NCBI RefSeq assembly: GCF_024449095.1
Contig: NZ_CP024627.1
Location: 3,038,001 to 3,102,000, forward strand
From: Vibrio coralliilyticus
Lineage (GTDB): Bacteria; Pseudomonadota; Gammaproteobacteria; Enterobacterales; Vibrionaceae
Direction: 5' to 3'
Length of the DNA stretch: 64,000 bases
Shown here: positions 30,092 through 47,606 of the stretch, piece by piece
Layout: each line of letters starts with the position of its first letter
Numbering within the stretch: the stretch's first letter is position 1
Position numbers and translations under genes: made by a program
Notes under the pieces: model-generated
What the model saw: the letters and a program-made list of their open reading frames with translations, nothing else
What the model was told of the DNA's origin: nothing
The model's database searches: none

Positions 30092-30130
30092 ATAAAGTAT
30101 TAATTCATTATTGCCACATATTTATTCATA
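30092..30130 (-). promoter_or_regulatory. Tandem ARG boxes upstream of argH(A)
   Basis: Read on the minus strand, TATGAATAAATATGTGGC (30113-30130) and AATGAATTAATACTTTAT (30092-30109) are separated by exactly 3 bp, the established ArgR operator layout of two 18-bp boxes. Each has a perfect TGAAT half site; the second half sites are degenerate. Confidence 0.75.
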
Positions 30131-30164
30131 AACATTTTAAGTGCTGTTGTTTTGGTTACCAAAA

Positions 30165-30200
30165 AATAACGAGCCCATTTGCTAGGCAAATGGGCTCGTC
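30165..30200 (-). terminator. Terminator of argG
   Basis: Perfect 12-bp stem GAGCCCATTTGC / GCAAATGGGCTC (30171-30196) followed on the minus strand by GTTATTTTTTGG, about 20 bp after the argG stop. Confidence 0.85.
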
Positions 30201-30218
30201 AGCTAAATAAGTTAAGGG

Positions 30219-31433
30219 TTACTTTTTCTGACTGTTCAGCGCACGAATGCGACTAGACAGTGAGTAAAGGCGAATGAAGCCTTCTGCATGACTTTGATCG
30301 TAAACTTCATCTTCACCAAAGGTAGCAAACTCTTCACAATAAAGGCTGTTCACTGAGCGCTTCTGGGTCACCGTAGCTTGACCTTTATACAGCTTAATCA
30401 CGACTTCACCGTTTACGTCTTGAGCCAGTTCCTCTGACGCAGCGAGAATCGATTTACACAATGGTGTAAACCAACGGCCATCGTACACAAGATGAGAAGC
30501 CTTAACGCCTAGCTCTTCACGGAATTCAAATGCGGTCTTATCCAGTACCAGTTGCTCAACGGCACGCAGCGCTTCCATCATAATCGTGCCACCCGGAGTT
30601 TCATAACAACCACGAGACTTCATACCAACTAGACGGTTTTCTACAATATCGATACGGCCAACACCATGCTTAGCACCTTTTTCGTTCAGGTAAACAAGTG
30701 CGTTATAAGGCGTCATGTTTTCGCCATCTACGCCAACCACTTCGCCTTTTTCGACTTTCAGCGTCACGTATTCAGCTTCATTCGGAGCTTGCTCAGGATC
30801 GACTGTCCACACCCAGCAATCTTCATTAGGCGCATTCCACGTATTTTCCAGAACTCCACCCTCTGTTGAGATGTGCCATGCATTGGCATCACGTGAATAA
30901 ATTTTCGTTAGTGAAGCCGTACAAGGAATGTTGCGCTCAGCAAGGTAGTCCAGACATTCTTCACGGCTAACCAGATCCCATTCACGCCAAGGAGCAATCA
31001 CATGAAGATCAGGGGCCAAAGCGGCAAAAGCGCCTTCAAAACGTACTTGGTCGTTACCTTTACCTGTACAGCCATGGCAAAGGGCATCGGCGCCTACTTT
31101 ACGCGCAACCTCAACCTGAGCTTTCGCAATGATTGGACGAGCCATCGATGTACCCAACAAGTATTTGCCTTCGTAGTAAGCACCTGTTTTCAGCGTCGGG
31201 TAGATGTAGTCCGCGACCATTTCCTCTTTCAGGTCCGCGACATAACACTCAGATGCACCTGAAGCCTTCGCTTTTGCTTCAATACCTTCTAATTCTTCAG
31301 CGCCTTGACCAACATCGGCGACAAACGCGACCACTTCACAGTCATAGTTTTCTTTCAACCAAGGGATAATCACTGAAGTATCCAGACCGCCAGAATATGC
31401 GACTACTACTTTATTTACTTTTAACTTGCTCAT
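30219..31433 (-). CDS. argG: Argininosuccinate synthase
   Basis: Joins citrulline and aspartate with ATP cleavage to argininosuccinate. The 404 residues have the N-type ATP pyrophosphatase P-loop AYSGGLDTS near the N-terminus, [13 protein letters not shown] and the C-terminal synthetase domain [19 protein letters not shown]. Ribosome site GGAGAAAAG lies before the ATG. It sits 95 bp downstream of argB with no terminator between, and a strong terminator plus a new ARG-box promoter follow, so argCBG and argH(A) appear to be separate transcripts. Confidence 0.97.
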   Translation of the reverse strand: MSKLKVNKVVVAYSGGLDTSVIIPWLKENYDCEVVAFVADVGQGAEELEGIEAKAKASGASECYVADLKEEMVADYIYPTLKTGAYYEGKYLLGTSMARPIIAKAQVEVARKVGADALCHGCTGKGNDQVRFEGAFAALAPDLHVIAPWREWDLVSREECLDYLAERNIPCTASLTKIYSRDANAWHISTEGGVLENTWNAPNEDCWVWTVDPEQAPNEAEYVTLKVEKGEVVGVDGENMTPYNALVYLNEKGAKHGVGRIDIVENRLVGMKSRGCYETPGGTIMMEALRAVEQLVLDKTAFEFREELGVKASHLVYDGRWFTPLCKSILAASEELAQDVNGEVVIKLYKGQATVTQKRSVNSLYCEEFATFGEDEVYDQSHAEGFIRLYSLSSRIRALNSQKK

Positions 31434-31528
31434 TTTCTTTTCTCCAAAATCCCGGCTCTGCGCGTGGCGGTCAGTGCTACGGGTGACTTTTCGTTCTTTT
31501 TGTTGTGCTCGTGTCTTAACACAAGCGA

Positions 31529-32323
31529 CTAATTGTTAGGTAAAAATTGTGTCCCGATGCTTTGTCCGGCAAACAGCTCGGCGAGCTTTTCTGGATAACG
31601 CCAGGTAGCCACTTCTATTGGTCGGCCTAAATCATTAGCCGCTTCCAATGCTGCATTGACTTTGACGATCATGCCATCAGTGATTACCTGCCCATTGATC
31701 AAACTTTGTGCCTCTTGCTCATCTAAGCTTTTGATCAAATGCCCTTTGCCATCCAAAACGCCACTGACGTCTGACAACAAAACAAGCTCAGCATCCAAGG
31801 CACCTGCAACGGCAACCGCCGCTTGGTCAGCGTTGACGTTCATCATCTGACCTTCTGCAGTCAGGCCAATTGAGCTAATGATTGGTAATGTATCAGCAGC
31901 TAGAATCGCCTGTAATACCTTTGAGTTACCCGGTGTTGCTTTGCCAACAGCACCAAGTTCTGGATCCAACTCTTCAACCTGACACAACCCACCATCAGCA
32001 AGGGATAACCCGACAGCATTCAAACCGTCTTTGATCGCCTGCCCCTGAAGCATCTTGTTCGCCGTGCCGGCTAAGGCACCTACTATTAAGGGAATTTGCT
32101 CATAGGGAGTGACACGAAGGCCGTCTTTTTTCAGCGTTTCCATCTGAAGCTGGGCCATAAGATCGTCCACTAGATAACCTCCTCCATGGACGATCACGAT
32201 TCGTCGCTGAGCCTGCTTCTGATAGTCAGCAATTGCACTAAAAACCTGACTTAACGTCTCAGCACACGAAAGGGCAGCACCGCCCAATTTGATCACTAAT
32301 GGAGTTGGTTTGTTATCTGTCAT
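31529..32323 (-). CDS. argB: Acetylglutamate kinase
   Basis: Phosphorylates N-acetylglutamate. The 264-residue amino-acid kinase fold protein has [22 protein letters not shown] and the [16 protein letters not shown] motif. I choose ATG 32323 ([15 protein letters not shown]) because AAGGGAAAAG precedes it; the longer reading frame extends 24 codons back into argC. It starts 24 bp after the argC stop. Confidence 0.95.
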   Translation of the reverse strand: MTDNKPTPLVIKLGGAALSCAETLSQVFSAIADYQKQAQRRIVIVHGGGYLVDDLMAQLQMETLKKDGLRVTPYEQIPLIVGALAGTANKMLQGQAIKDGLNAVGLSLADGGLCQVEELDPELGAVGKATPGNSKVLQAILAADTLPIISSIGLTAEGQMMNVNADQAAVAVAGALDAELVLLSDVSGVLDGKGHLIKSLDEQEAQSLINGQVITDGMIVKVNAALEAANDLGRPIEVATWRYPEKLAELFAGQSIGTQFLPNN

Positions 32324-32346
32324 TACTTTTCCCTTTACCGACTTGT

Positions 32347-33360
32347 TTATACAAGGGCAGTTAACTCTGGAAATCCGTAGTGGATATTTAAACATTGCAT
32401 CGCTTGACTCGATGCACCTTTAAGCAAGTTATCAATCGCAGAAACGACAATGATATGCTCGCCTTGAACCTTCCAACCAATATCGCAGAAAGGCGTATTT
32501 TCAACATGTTGAATACTTGGTAACGTCGCTTGGTGCAGACGAACCGCAGGTTTATTCTCATATGCCGTGTTAAATGCTTGTGAGACCTGCTGTTCACCCA
32601 CTCCGCTAGCCAACTTCATGGTGATGGTCGCAAGGATCCCGCGCTTAAAATTGCCTAAATGAGGGGTGAAAATTACCTCAGTCCCCAGATGAGTCGCGAT
32701 CTCAGGTTGGTGCCTGTGACAGAACACACCGTAAGGCTGCAAACTCACTTCACAGAAACTGTTGGTCATCGATGCTTTTCGACCAGCTCCTGAGACACCA
32801 CTGGTTGCATTGATTACTGGCCACTGAACAGAATCCAGCAAACCCGCCTCGACCAAAGGTTTAATCGCAAGCTGTGAGGCTGTTGGGTAACAGCCTGGCA
32901 CAGCAATGAGCTGGCTCTGTTTAATAGCGCTGTGGTTCCACTCAGCAAGACCGTAAGCTGCGCTATCTAGCCAATCTTCATGTTGATGCTCAAAGCCATA
33001 AAATTCGTTATAGAAGCCGTGTTTCTTAACTCGGAAAGCGCCCGACAAGTCGAATACCTGGCAACCTTGTGTCAAAAACGTAGGCGCGATGTCGTGGCTG
33101 ACCTCATGGGCAGTAGCAAGAAAAACCACATCGCTTTCCGCCGCTACATCATTGATATCTTTCAAAGGCTCTACAGGCTGACTGATAATAACTGCCAGTT
33201 TTCCATGTAGCTCAGAGATACATTTACCGGCATCAACACTATTGGCGGATACATATAAACCTGATAGCGTAAGTTGTGGGTGTTTATGCACCATCAGTGC
33301 TAACTCAGCTCCGGTATAACCGCTGGCGCCAATAATTGTAGTTTTGAGCATCTCAGACAT
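32347..33360 (-). CDS. argC: N-acetyl-gamma-glutamyl-phosphate reductase
   Basis: NADPH-dependent reductase of the arginine pathway. The 337 residues carry the dinucleotide motif [12 protein letters not shown] and the catalytic Cys in [12 protein letters not shown], then [11 protein letters not shown]. The ATG at 33360 has AAGG 9 bp upstream; a second ATG three codons later (33351) would give the enteric-like start MLKTT. It is divergent from argE across a region containing ARG-box-like palindromes, the classic argE-argCBH layout. Confidence 0.96.
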   Translation of the reverse strand: MSEMLKTTIIGASGYTGAELALMVHKHPQLTLSGLYVSANSVDAGKCISELHGKLAVIISQPVEPLKDINDVAAESDVVFLATAHEVSHDIAPTFLTQGCQVFDLSGAFRVKKHGFYNEFYGFEHQHEDWLDSAAYGLAEWNHSAIKQSQLIAVPGCYPTASQLAIKPLVEAGLLDSVQWPVINATSGVSGAGRKASMTNSFCEVSLQPYGVFCHRHQPEIATHLGTEVIFTPHLGNFKRGILATITMKLASGVGEQQVSQAFNTAYENKPAVRLHQATLPSIQHVENTPFCDIGWKVQGEHIIVVSAIDNLLKGASSQAMQCLNIHYGFPELTALV

Positions 33361-33390
33361 CCATTAAGACCTTAAAATCGTCACACAACC

Positions 33391-33460
33391 AGTGACTATA
33401 AATTTAATAAACTTAGCTTTTAGTGGTTTTTTATTCATTAAAACTGATTTATTATGTTTT
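33391..33460. promoter_or_regulatory. ARG-box array between argC and argE
   Basis: Two 18-bp boxes separated by 3 bp: AGTGGTTTTTTATTCATT (33422-33439) and ACTGATTTATTATGTTTT (33443-33460). A third similar element, AGTGACTATAAATTTAAT, lies at 33391-33408. Matches to the TGAAT/ATTCA half sites are partial, so individual boxes are tentative, but the position fits ArgR control of both transcripts. Confidence 0.55.
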
Positions 33461-33506
33461 TTTACCTTCATTATTGATTTATGTCAACAGGCAAAGCGAA
33501 CTTAAT

Positions 33507-34643
33507 ATGCAAATACCCAGTTTTCTTGAGGTCTACAAAGGCCTGATTTCTACCTCTTCCATCAGTTCAACCGATCCGAGTTGGGATGAAGGGAATGCCA
33601 AAGTCATTGAAAAGCTTGCCAGTTGGATGCAAGACATAGGTTTTGAAGTCGACATTATCGAGGTCGAACCCGGGAAGTTTAATCTGCTCGGTAAAATTGG
33701 AAGCGGTGAAGGGGGGCTGTTGCTGGCTGGTCACAGCGATACAGTACCTTTCGATGAAGGCCGCTGGAATTACGAACCTCACGCCCTCACAGAAGCGAAT
33801 AACCGATTCTATGGTCTAGGAACGGCTGATATGAAAGGTTTCTTTGCTTTCATTCTTGAAGCGGTAAAGAAGGTTGACTGGAGTAAACAAGTTAAGCCGT
33901 TATATGTCTTAGCAACTTGTGAAGAAGAGACAACCATGCTTGGTGCACGTCATTTTACCGATAACACACCGTTCAAACCTGACTATTGCATTATCGGCGA
34001 ACCTACGAGCTTGGTTCCGATACGAGGCCATAAAGGCCATGTTGCCAATGCCATTAGAGTCACAGGCAAATCTGGTCATTCATCAGATCCGGCTTTAGGG
34101 GTCAACGCCATTGAAATCATGCATGAAATCCTTTTTGCCATGATGCAGTTGCGTGACAAGCTCATCAAAGAGTATCACCATCCTGGGTTTGCGATTCCAA
34201 GCCCGACACTTAACCTTGGCCACATTCACGGTGGAGACAGCGCTAACCGCATCTGTGGTTGTTGTGAGCTTCATTATGACGTACGCCCTCTGCCTGGAAT
34301 AAGCCTTGATGGCTTGGATAACATGCTTCGTGGCGCCTTAAAAGAAATCGAGGACAAATGGCCTGGCCGTATTGATATAACGCCTCTACACGAACCAATT
34401 CCTGGTTACGAATGTCAGCATGATCATCCTTTTATAGGAGGTGTAGAAGAGATATGTGGCACTGACTCAGAAACTGTCAATTACTGTACAGAAGCTCCCT
34501 TCCTTCAACAGCTATGTCCAACGCTAGTCCTTGGCCCAGGATCTATTGACCAAGCTCACCAACCGGATGAATTTCTGGCGTTTGAATTTATCGACCCTAC
34601 TATCGAGATACTTTCCAAGGCTATGTATAAATATTGCTTCTAG
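33507..34643 (+). CDS. argE: Acetylornithine deacetylase
   Basis: M20-family metallohydrolase releasing ornithine from N-acetylornithine in the linear pathway. The 378 residues show the metal-site motifs [21 protein letters not shown] and [11 protein letters not shown], then [19 protein letters not shown] start at ATG 33507 ([15 protein letters not shown]), where homology begins; the frame is open for 28 codons upstream through the ARG-box region but has no homology. The ribosome site is weak. It is divergent from argCBG. Confidence 0.95.
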   Translation: MQIPSFLEVYKGLISTSSISSTDPSWDEGNAKVIEKLASWMQDIGFEVDIIEVEPGKFNLLGKIGSGEGGLLLAGHSDTVPFDEGRWNYEPHALTEANNRFYGLGTADMKGFFAFILEAVKKVDWSKQVKPLYVLATCEEETTMLGARHFTDNTPFKPDYCIIGEPTSLVPIRGHKGHVANAIRVTGKSGHSSDPALGVNAIEIMHEILFAMMQLRDKLIKEYHHPGFAIPSPTLNLGHIHGGDSANRICGCCELHYDVRPLPGISLDGLDNMLRGALKEIEDKWPGRIDITPLHEPIPGYECQHDHPFIGGVEEICGTDSETVNYCTEAPFLQQLCPTLVLGPGSIDQAHQPDEFLAFEFIDPTIEILSKAMYKYCF

Positions 34644-34682
34644 CCAACCTAAAGCGAGTACTTCAGCACTCATCTCCAGATA

Positions 34683-34718
34683 CAAACAAGCCCGTTGCGT
34701 CAGCAACGGGCTTTAAAT
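34683..34718 (+). terminator. Terminator of argE
   Basis: Perfect 10-bp stem AGCCCGTTGC / GCAACGGGCT with loop GTCA followed by TTAAATTT. Confidence 0.8.
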
Positions 34719-34839
34719 TTCAGTTCGACTGGGTTTATCAATAAGTGCCTGATGGTGGGGACACCTAATAAGTGATAACTGAGTCCGGATTTGTGCTCAA
34801 ACTGGACTCGTTGGCCTCAGGAGTAAAAATAATACGGTA

Positions 34840-34876
34840 GATACAAAAAGACCCCAGCATTGCTGCTGAGGTCTGG
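34840..34876 (-). terminator. Terminator of the downstream rrn operon
   Basis: Read on the minus strand, AGACCTCAGCA pairs with TGCTGGGGTCT (loop GCAA) and is followed by TTTTTG, 7 bp beyond the tRNA-Asp gene. The 125 bp between this and the argE terminator hold one minor inverted repeat (GAGTCC 34781-34786 / GGACTC 34804-34809) and no gene I can see. Confidence 0.9.
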
Positions 34877-34882
34877 AATAAG

Positions 34883-34959
34883 TGGCGGAGCGGACGGGAC
34901 TCGAACCCGCGACCCCCGGCGTGACAGGCCGGTATTCTAACCAACTGAACTACCGCTCC
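34883..34959 (-). tRNA. tRNA-Asp (anticodon GTC)
   Basis: A full cloverleaf of 77 nt with encoded CCA: acceptor GGAGCGG/CCGCTCC, anticodon loop CCTGTCACG, T arm GGGTTCGAGTCCC. It is the distal gene of the downstream rRNA operon, about 30 bp past 5S and just ahead of the terminator, as is common for rrn-distal tRNA-Asp. Confidence 0.98.
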
Positions 34960-34988
34960 GCACTGGTTAGACTTAAAGTCTAAATTTA

Positions 34989-35108
34989 AAGCCTGGCGAT
35001 GTCCTACTCTCACATGGGGAAGCCCCACACTACCATCGGCGCTATTGCGTTTCACTTCTGAGTTCGGCATGGGATCAGGTGGGTCCACAACGCTATGGTC
35101 GCCAAGCA
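34989..35108 (-). rRNA. 5S ribosomal RNA, downstream operon
   Basis: About 120 nt with 5' TGCTTGGCGACC pairing with 3' GCCAGGC, and the conserved CCCACACT and GAACTCAG-type segments. It differs from the other copy by a double compensatory change at T35045/G35047 versus C35088/A35090. The ends are set by the terminal helix and may be off by one or two bases. Confidence 0.96.
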
Positions 35109-35270
35109 AATTCTTTATCAATTTGCTCGCAAATTCAAACGCACTTTAGTGCGGCCCTTTAGGGTGAGATTTGCTTGCAAATCGAATAATTCGGAAAGCT
35201 GTTATTGTGTTCTCTACACATTCAATCTGTTCTACTTTGAGTCCATCAAAACCCTTTGGGTGTTGTATAG
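35109..35270 (-). other. 23S-5S spacer with an extra hairpin cluster
   Basis: This spacer is about 70 bp longer than in the other operon. The extra part (about 35117-35190) consists of four short perfect hairpins: AATTTGC/GCAAATT (35120-35135), CGCAC/GTGCG (35140-35153), CCC/GGG (35155-35164) and GATTTGC/GCAAATC (35168-35183). The first and last are near-copies of each other. No gene is seen. Confidence 0.8.
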
Positions 35271-38155
<2,885 letters not shown>

Positions 38156-38369
38156 ATACAACCCCAAAGGGTCTTACAGTCAACTAACCAAAGTTGTCTG
38201 CAATTATTTAAACATGATGCAGACTCGATTTTGCCGGACTCAAATTTCCAAGAACACTTGAATGTGTGTTGGTACCTAATGAACAAGTCATTAGGATTTG
38301 AGAACTTTTATTGAATAACAACGCATCTCAAAGAGATGGGGATTGTTGTTATTCGTCAGCTTTCCAAAT

Positions 38370-38381
38370 TGTTAAAGAGCA
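38370..38381 (-). promoter_or_regulatory. boxA antitermination site in the 16S-23S spacer, downstream operon
   Basis: Minus-strand TGCTCTTTAACA is an exact rrn boxA, the loading site for the NusB/NusE antitermination complex. It sits between tRNA-Val and 23S. Confidence 0.9.
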
Positions 38382-38436
38382 AATCACCTCAATGAGGTAA
38401 CCATTTTTAAAAGCACTTACTAAGTACGCTTAAAAA

Positions 38437-38512
38437 TGGTGGGCGATACCGGGCTCGAACCAGTGACCCCCTGCTTGTAAGGCAGGTGCTCTCCCAACTG
38501 AGCTAATCGCCC
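38437..38512 (-). tRNA. tRNA-Val (anticodon TAC)
   Basis: 76 nt including CCA; acceptor GGGCGAT, anticodon loop CTTACAA, T arm GGTTCGAGCC. Last of four tRNAs in the 16S-23S spacer. Confidence 0.97.
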
Positions 38513-38547
38513 ACATGAGTTTTTCGTCTTGTGGAAGACGTCAAGAA

Positions 38548-38623
38548 TGGTGGAGCTAAGCAGGATCGAACTGCTGACCTCCTGCGTGCAAGGCAGGCGC
38601 TCTCCCAGCTGAGCTATAGCCCC
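38548..38623 (-). tRNA. tRNA-Ala (anticodon TGC)
   Basis: 76 nt including CCA; acceptor GGGGCTA, anticodon loop CTTGCAC, T arm AGTTCGATCC. Third tRNA of the spacer. Confidence 0.97.
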
Positions 38624-38651
38624 ATCTTGAGAATCATTTCTAAGGAAGAAA

Positions 38652-38727
38652 TGGTGGGTCGTGCAGGATTCGAACCTGCGACCAATTGATTAAAAGTCAA
38701 CTGCTCTACCAACTGAGCTAACGACCC
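38652..38727 (-). tRNA. tRNA-Lys (anticodon TTT)
   Basis: 76 nt including CCA; acceptor GGGTCGT, anticodon loop ACTTTTAAT, T arm GGTTCGAATCC. Second tRNA of the spacer, only 2 bp after tRNA-Glu. Confidence 0.97.
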
Positions 38728-38729
38728 AA

Positions 38730-38805
38730 TGGTATCCCGTAGGGGAGTCGAACCCCTGTTACCGCCGTGAAAGGGCGGTGTCCTAGGCCTCTAGACGAAC
38801 GGGAC
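38730..38805 (-). tRNA. tRNA-Glu (anticodon TTC)
   Basis: 76 nt including CCA; acceptor GTCCCGT, anticodon loop CTTTCAC, T arm GGTTCGACTCC. First tRNA after 16S. The Glu-Lys-Ala-Val order is typical of long Vibrio spacers. Confidence 0.97.
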
Positions 38806-38894
38806 ACTAAGTTGAACATCTTGGGGGATGTTCGTTCTCTTAAACTACATAAACCATCAATCTGTGTGGACACTCATCGTGAGTAATCATCGTA

Positions 38895-40446
<1,552 letters not shown>

Positions 40447-40730
40447 AAGATTTTGTTCGGCTCAATGAATACTGAACATTACATAAAGTAATGTTTGAAT
40501 TGACTGTGCTCTTATTGGTTTTCACTTTTGAAAAAGTAAAACAAAACAGCTCAAGGCCGCTTCCCAATTCGAATGGTCACTTCGTTTCATTGAAACCTAA
40601 ATTGTTTCCGAAGAAACTATTTGGATTATCATCAACGAGTACCCACACAGATTGATAGGTTTATATTGTTAAAGAGCAATTCTCTAAAAAGAGATAGCTT
40701 TCAGCGCCTTAGCACTTAAGCAGGACGCGT
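40447..40730 (-). other. Leader of the downstream rrn operon
   Basis: 284 bp of transcribed leader between the promoter and 16S. It contains boxA at 40667-40678 and sequence complementary to the region after 16S that forms the RNase III processing stem (shared motif CAATCTGTGTGG in the leader and past the 16S 3' end). No gene is seen. Confidence 0.8.
40667..40678 (-). promoter_or_regulatory. boxA in the leader of the downstream rrn operon
   Basis: Minus-strand TGCTCTTTAACA, exact rrn boxA. Confidence 0.9.
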
Positions 40731-40758
40731 ATAATACGCTTTCTACTTTGAAAGTCAA
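40731..40758 (-). promoter_or_regulatory. Promoter of the downstream rrn operon
   Basis: Minus-strand -35 TTGACT (40753-40758), 16-bp spacer, -10 TATTAT (40731-40736), then a GC-rich discriminator CGCGTCC typical of growth-rate and ppGpp controlled rRNA promoters. It lies immediately after the upstream operon. Confidence 0.85.
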
Positions 40759-40761
40759 CAT

Positions 40762-40817
40762 AAAATTCTAAGTTTATTTAGAACTCTATGGTGACTTGCT
40801 TATCAAATAAGCAAAGT
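40762..40817 (-). terminator. Weak terminator region of the upstream rrn operon
   Basis: Two AT-rich hairpins after 5S: TTGCTTA/TAAGCAA (40796-40814) and TTCTAA/TTAGAA (40766-40783), the second followed by TTTTA on the minus strand. The last hairpin ends 8 bp before the -35 box of the downstream operon. Read-through from one operon to the next seems possible. Confidence 0.5.
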
Positions 40818-40825
40818 CGAAATTA

Positions 40826-40945
40826 AAGCCTGGCGATGTCCTACTCTCACATGGGGAAGCCCCACACTACCATCGGCGCTAATTCGTTTCACTTCTGAGT
40901 TCGGCATGGAATCAGGTGGGTCCAAATCGCTATGGTCGCCAAGCA
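40826..40945 (-). rRNA. 5S ribosomal RNA, upstream operon
   Basis: About 120 nt; the same ends as the other 5S. It carries A40882/T40884 and A40925/T40927 in place of the paired bases of the downstream copy, plus a single change in GGCATGGAATC. Confidence 0.96.
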
Positions 40946-41037
40946 AATTCTTTAATCTGGAAAGCTGTTAATGCATTCTCTACACATTCAATTCGTTCTT
41001 GCTTTGAGTCCATCAAAACCCTTTGGGTGTTGTATGG

Positions 41038-43922
<2,885 letters not shown>

Positions 43923-44257
43923 ATACAACCCCAAAGGGTCTTACAGTCAACTAACCAAAGTTGTCTGCAATTATTTAAACATGATGCAGACTCGATTTTG
44001 CCGGACTCAAATATCTTTTTATTTTACTTTTTATAAAAAGTGAAAATAAAAAGCCAAGAACACTTGAATGTGTGTTGGTACCTAAATCATAAAGACTTAG
44101 GATTTGAGAACTTTTCAATGAATAACAACGCATCTCAAAGAGATGGGGATTGTTGTTATTCGTCAGCTTTCCAAATTGTTAAAGAGCAATCATAGCTCGA
44201 AGCTTTCGCTTCAAAACCATCAATCTGTGTGGACACTCATCGTGAGTAATCATCGTA
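43923..44257 (-). other. 16S-23S spacer without tRNA, upstream operon
   Basis: 335 bp with no tRNA gene. It shares its ends with the other spacer (boxA at 44177-44188 and the processing-stem sequences). It has a specific AT hairpin at 44015-44053: CTTTTTATTTT pairs with AAAATAAAAAG around a central palindrome ACTTTTTATAAAAAGT. Confidence 0.85.
44177..44188 (-). promoter_or_regulatory. boxA in the 16S-23S spacer, upstream operon
   Basis: Minus-strand TGCTCTTTAACA, exact rrn boxA. Confidence 0.9.
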
Positions 44258-45809
<1,552 letters not shown>

Positions 45810-45981
45810 AAGATTTTGTCGGCTCAATGAATACTGAACATTACATAAAGTAATGTTTGAATTGACTGTGCTGAATCCGAAGATTCAATGGTCACTTCGT
45901 TTCATTGAAACCTAATTTGATACCGAAGTATCGAATTGGATTATCATCAACGAGTGCCCACACAGATTGATAGGTTTATAT

Positions 45982-45993
45982 TGTTAAAGAGCT
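45982..45993 (-). promoter_or_regulatory. boxA in the leader of the upstream rrn operon
   Basis: Minus-strand AGCTCTTTAACA, one base from the exact boxA. Confidence 0.8.
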
Positions 45994-46038
45994 GTGCTAA
46001 CCAAATCGATATTTAATACCTCTTGGCTAGGGGTGCGT

Positions 46039-46066
46039 ATCTTACGCTTCCCGCTTAAAGAGTCAA
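46039..46066 (-). promoter_or_regulatory. P2-type promoter of the upstream rrn operon
   Basis: Minus-strand -35 TTGACT (46061-46066), 16-bp spacer, -10 TAAGAT (46039-46044), then CGCACCCC. It lies about 100 bp after P1. Confidence 0.8.
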
Positions 46067-46146
46067 GCGTTTTATTTAACTTTATTTCCTCTTTAAATTC
46101 CGATTCGGTTTGTGACTCTCGTCTCACTCCGTGTCGGTGAGGCGGC

Positions 46147-46200
46147 ATTATAGGGAGGTCTGAGAAGATGACAAGTGTTTTTTAGAAATTACTTTCTGTT
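46147..46200 (-). promoter_or_regulatory. P1-type promoter with UP element, upstream rrn operon
   Basis: Minus-strand -35 TTGTCA (46169-46174), 16-bp spacer, perfect -10 TATAAT (46147-46152), GC discriminator GCCGCCTC, and an A/T-rich UP-like element (46175-46200, with AAGTAATTTCTAAAAAA). This closely resembles E. coli rrn P1 promoters. The remaining sequence to 46363 is AT-rich and must hold the promoter of the divergent RRM gene; I see no other gene in 45810-46363. Confidence 0.88.
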
Positions 46201-46363
46201 TGGTTAAAAAGAAAACAAAGGGCTGAAAATAGAATAAAATTTCAACATTTGAATCATGTCACATCAATAGGTTGGAAAAACAACAACCATATACGTAAGA
46301 TCCGTGTGTCTATTTTGTTAACATCTAGACATTTTTTCTTAAACTACAAAGTTGTATTCGAAT

Positions 46364-46804
46364 ATGAGTTCAAATAAATCGACCTTAATGATTATCGCCC
46401 TAGCGGTATTGGGTGGAATCATCTTTTCGCAGGTTGCTATTTCTCCTGCGCTCAGCTTTGTTATCGGTGTTTTTGCTTCTGCTTTTGTTTTTAAATTTTC
46501 AAACACCTCAACTGAGCCAGCAACCGTTAATGAACCCGCGACCAAAACTCTTTATGTCGGCAACCTTCCTTACAAAGCAAATGAGTCACACGTAAAAGAA
46601 TTATTTGCCAAACATGGGGAAGTTTTCGCTGTACGTTTGATGAAAGACAAACGCACAGGTAAAAGAAGAGGATTTGGTTTTGTTGTAATGGCAGCGACCG
46701 ATGCTGCCGGTGCCATAGAAGGATTAAATGACAAGGATTATATGCAGCGTACGTTAAAAGTACGTATTGCTAACGATCCAAAATCTCAAGCCGAACTGGA
46801 TTAA
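46364..46804 (+). CDS. Membrane-anchored RRM RNA-binding protein
   Basis: A 146-residue protein: two adjacent hydrophobic helices (about 7-23 and 28-45), a short Thr/Pro/Glu-rich linker, and one RNA recognition motif (about 61-140) with RNP2 LYVGNL (63-68) and RNP1 RGFGFVVM (102-109). Aromatic residues at the RNA-contacting positions are kept, so RNA binding is likely. Single-RRM proteins exist in bacteria, but the membrane anchor is unusual; the RRM would face the cytoplasm if both helices cross. I start at ATG 46364; an upstream TTG is less likely. It is divergent from the rrn P1 promoter, and its 3' end overlaps murI by 35 bp in convergent orientation. Target RNA unknown. Confidence 0.88.
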   Translation: MSSNKSTLMIIALAVLGGIIFSQVAISPALSFVIGVFASAFVFKFSNTSTEPATVNEPATKTLYVGNLPYKANESHVKELFAKHGEVFAVRLMKDKRTGKRRGFGFVVMAATDAAGAIEGLNDKDYMQRTLKVRIANDPKSQAELD

Positions 46805-47591
46805 ACCCTAAAACTTGTAACGCTTGATTCAACGCTCCTTCTTCATAAGGGGGAGCCGTTGAGAAAATCTCTCGTTTCCCCTTCTCTTCTTTTATTCTCT
46901 CAAGATTCAGTAGAGCCTGCACACGGCGTGCAATGGCTTCTCCCGAGTCCATCAATACAACCTGCTCACTCAGCACCGACTGAATTTCTTCCCTAATCAG
47001 CGGAAAGTGTGTACACCCGAGTACGGCAACATCTACTTTACCAATCATGGGGGATAAAATATCCGTCAGTTCTTGAGTCGAGATTGGGATACCACGAAGC
47101 TTTTCTTCTGCCATATCAACCAGTCGAGTAGAGCCCAACAATTCAACGGGTTTGCTTTGCGAGAAGTCGCGAATCAATTCCTGCGTGTATTGACGTGTCA
47201 CCGTCGCAGGGGTTGCTATCAGGCCAACCGCTTTATTCGCTAAATTGGAAGCTGGCTTAATCGCAGGTACGACACCGACAACCGGAATGGAGAGCAACGT
47301 TCTCAATGAAGGTAGTACAATGGTGCTTGCGGTATTACATGCAATCACAACTAAATCGACTTGGTACTCAGCGACATACTGCGAAACCAACGCTTCCACT
47401 CGAGAAACTAAAGTTTCATGATTCAGCTCACCGTAGGGATAGGCAGCGTTATCGAACAGGTATATATAATCAAGCTGAGGGAGCTTTTTTTCTATCTCTT
47501 GGAAAACAGAAAGCCCACCGACGCCAGAGTCAAAAATTAATACTTTTGGTTGTTGTGACACTTGATATACCCACGCATTTCGATGTGGCAA
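46770..47591 (-). CDS. murI: Glutamate racemase
   Basis: Makes D-glutamate for peptidoglycan. The 273 residues show the two catalytic Cys motifs, [11 protein letters not shown] and [11 protein letters not shown], and the N-terminal [15 protein letters not shown]. The start is either ATG 47591 or GTG 47561 (then [13 protein letters not shown], 263 residues); neither has a strong ribosome site. It is 15 bp downstream of the COG2102 gene and probably co-transcribed. Its 3' end overlaps the convergent RRM gene by 35 bp, with no terminator visible between them. Confidence 0.95.
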   Translation of the reverse strand: MPHRNAWVYQVSQQPKVLIFDSGVGGLSVFQEIEKKLPQLDYIYLFDNAAYPYGELNHETLVSRVEALVSQYVAEYQVDLVVIACNTASTIVLPSLRTLLSIPVVGVVPAIKPASNLANKAVGLIATPATVTRQYTQELIRDFSQSKPVELLGSTRLVDMAEEKLRGIPISTQELTDILSPMIGKVDVAVLGCTHFPLIREEIQSVLSEQVVLMDSGEAIARRVQALLNLERIKEEKGKREIFSTAPPYEEGALNQALQVLGFNPVRLEILDR

Positions 47592-47606
47592 TCATACTCA
47601 CACAAA

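Noticed and set aside
33423..33506. A 28-codon N-terminal extension of ArgE
   Set aside because: It covers the ARG-box region, is hydrophobic without family similarity, and normal ArgE homology begins at 33507.
34765..35121. A 118-codon frame across the tRNA-Asp and 5S region
   Set aside because: It runs through a tRNA, a 5S gene and a terminator; no protein can be expected.
35117..35190. The hairpin cluster as a CRISPR array
   Set aside because: Units are palindromes of different sequence with no regular spacers and no cas genes nearby.
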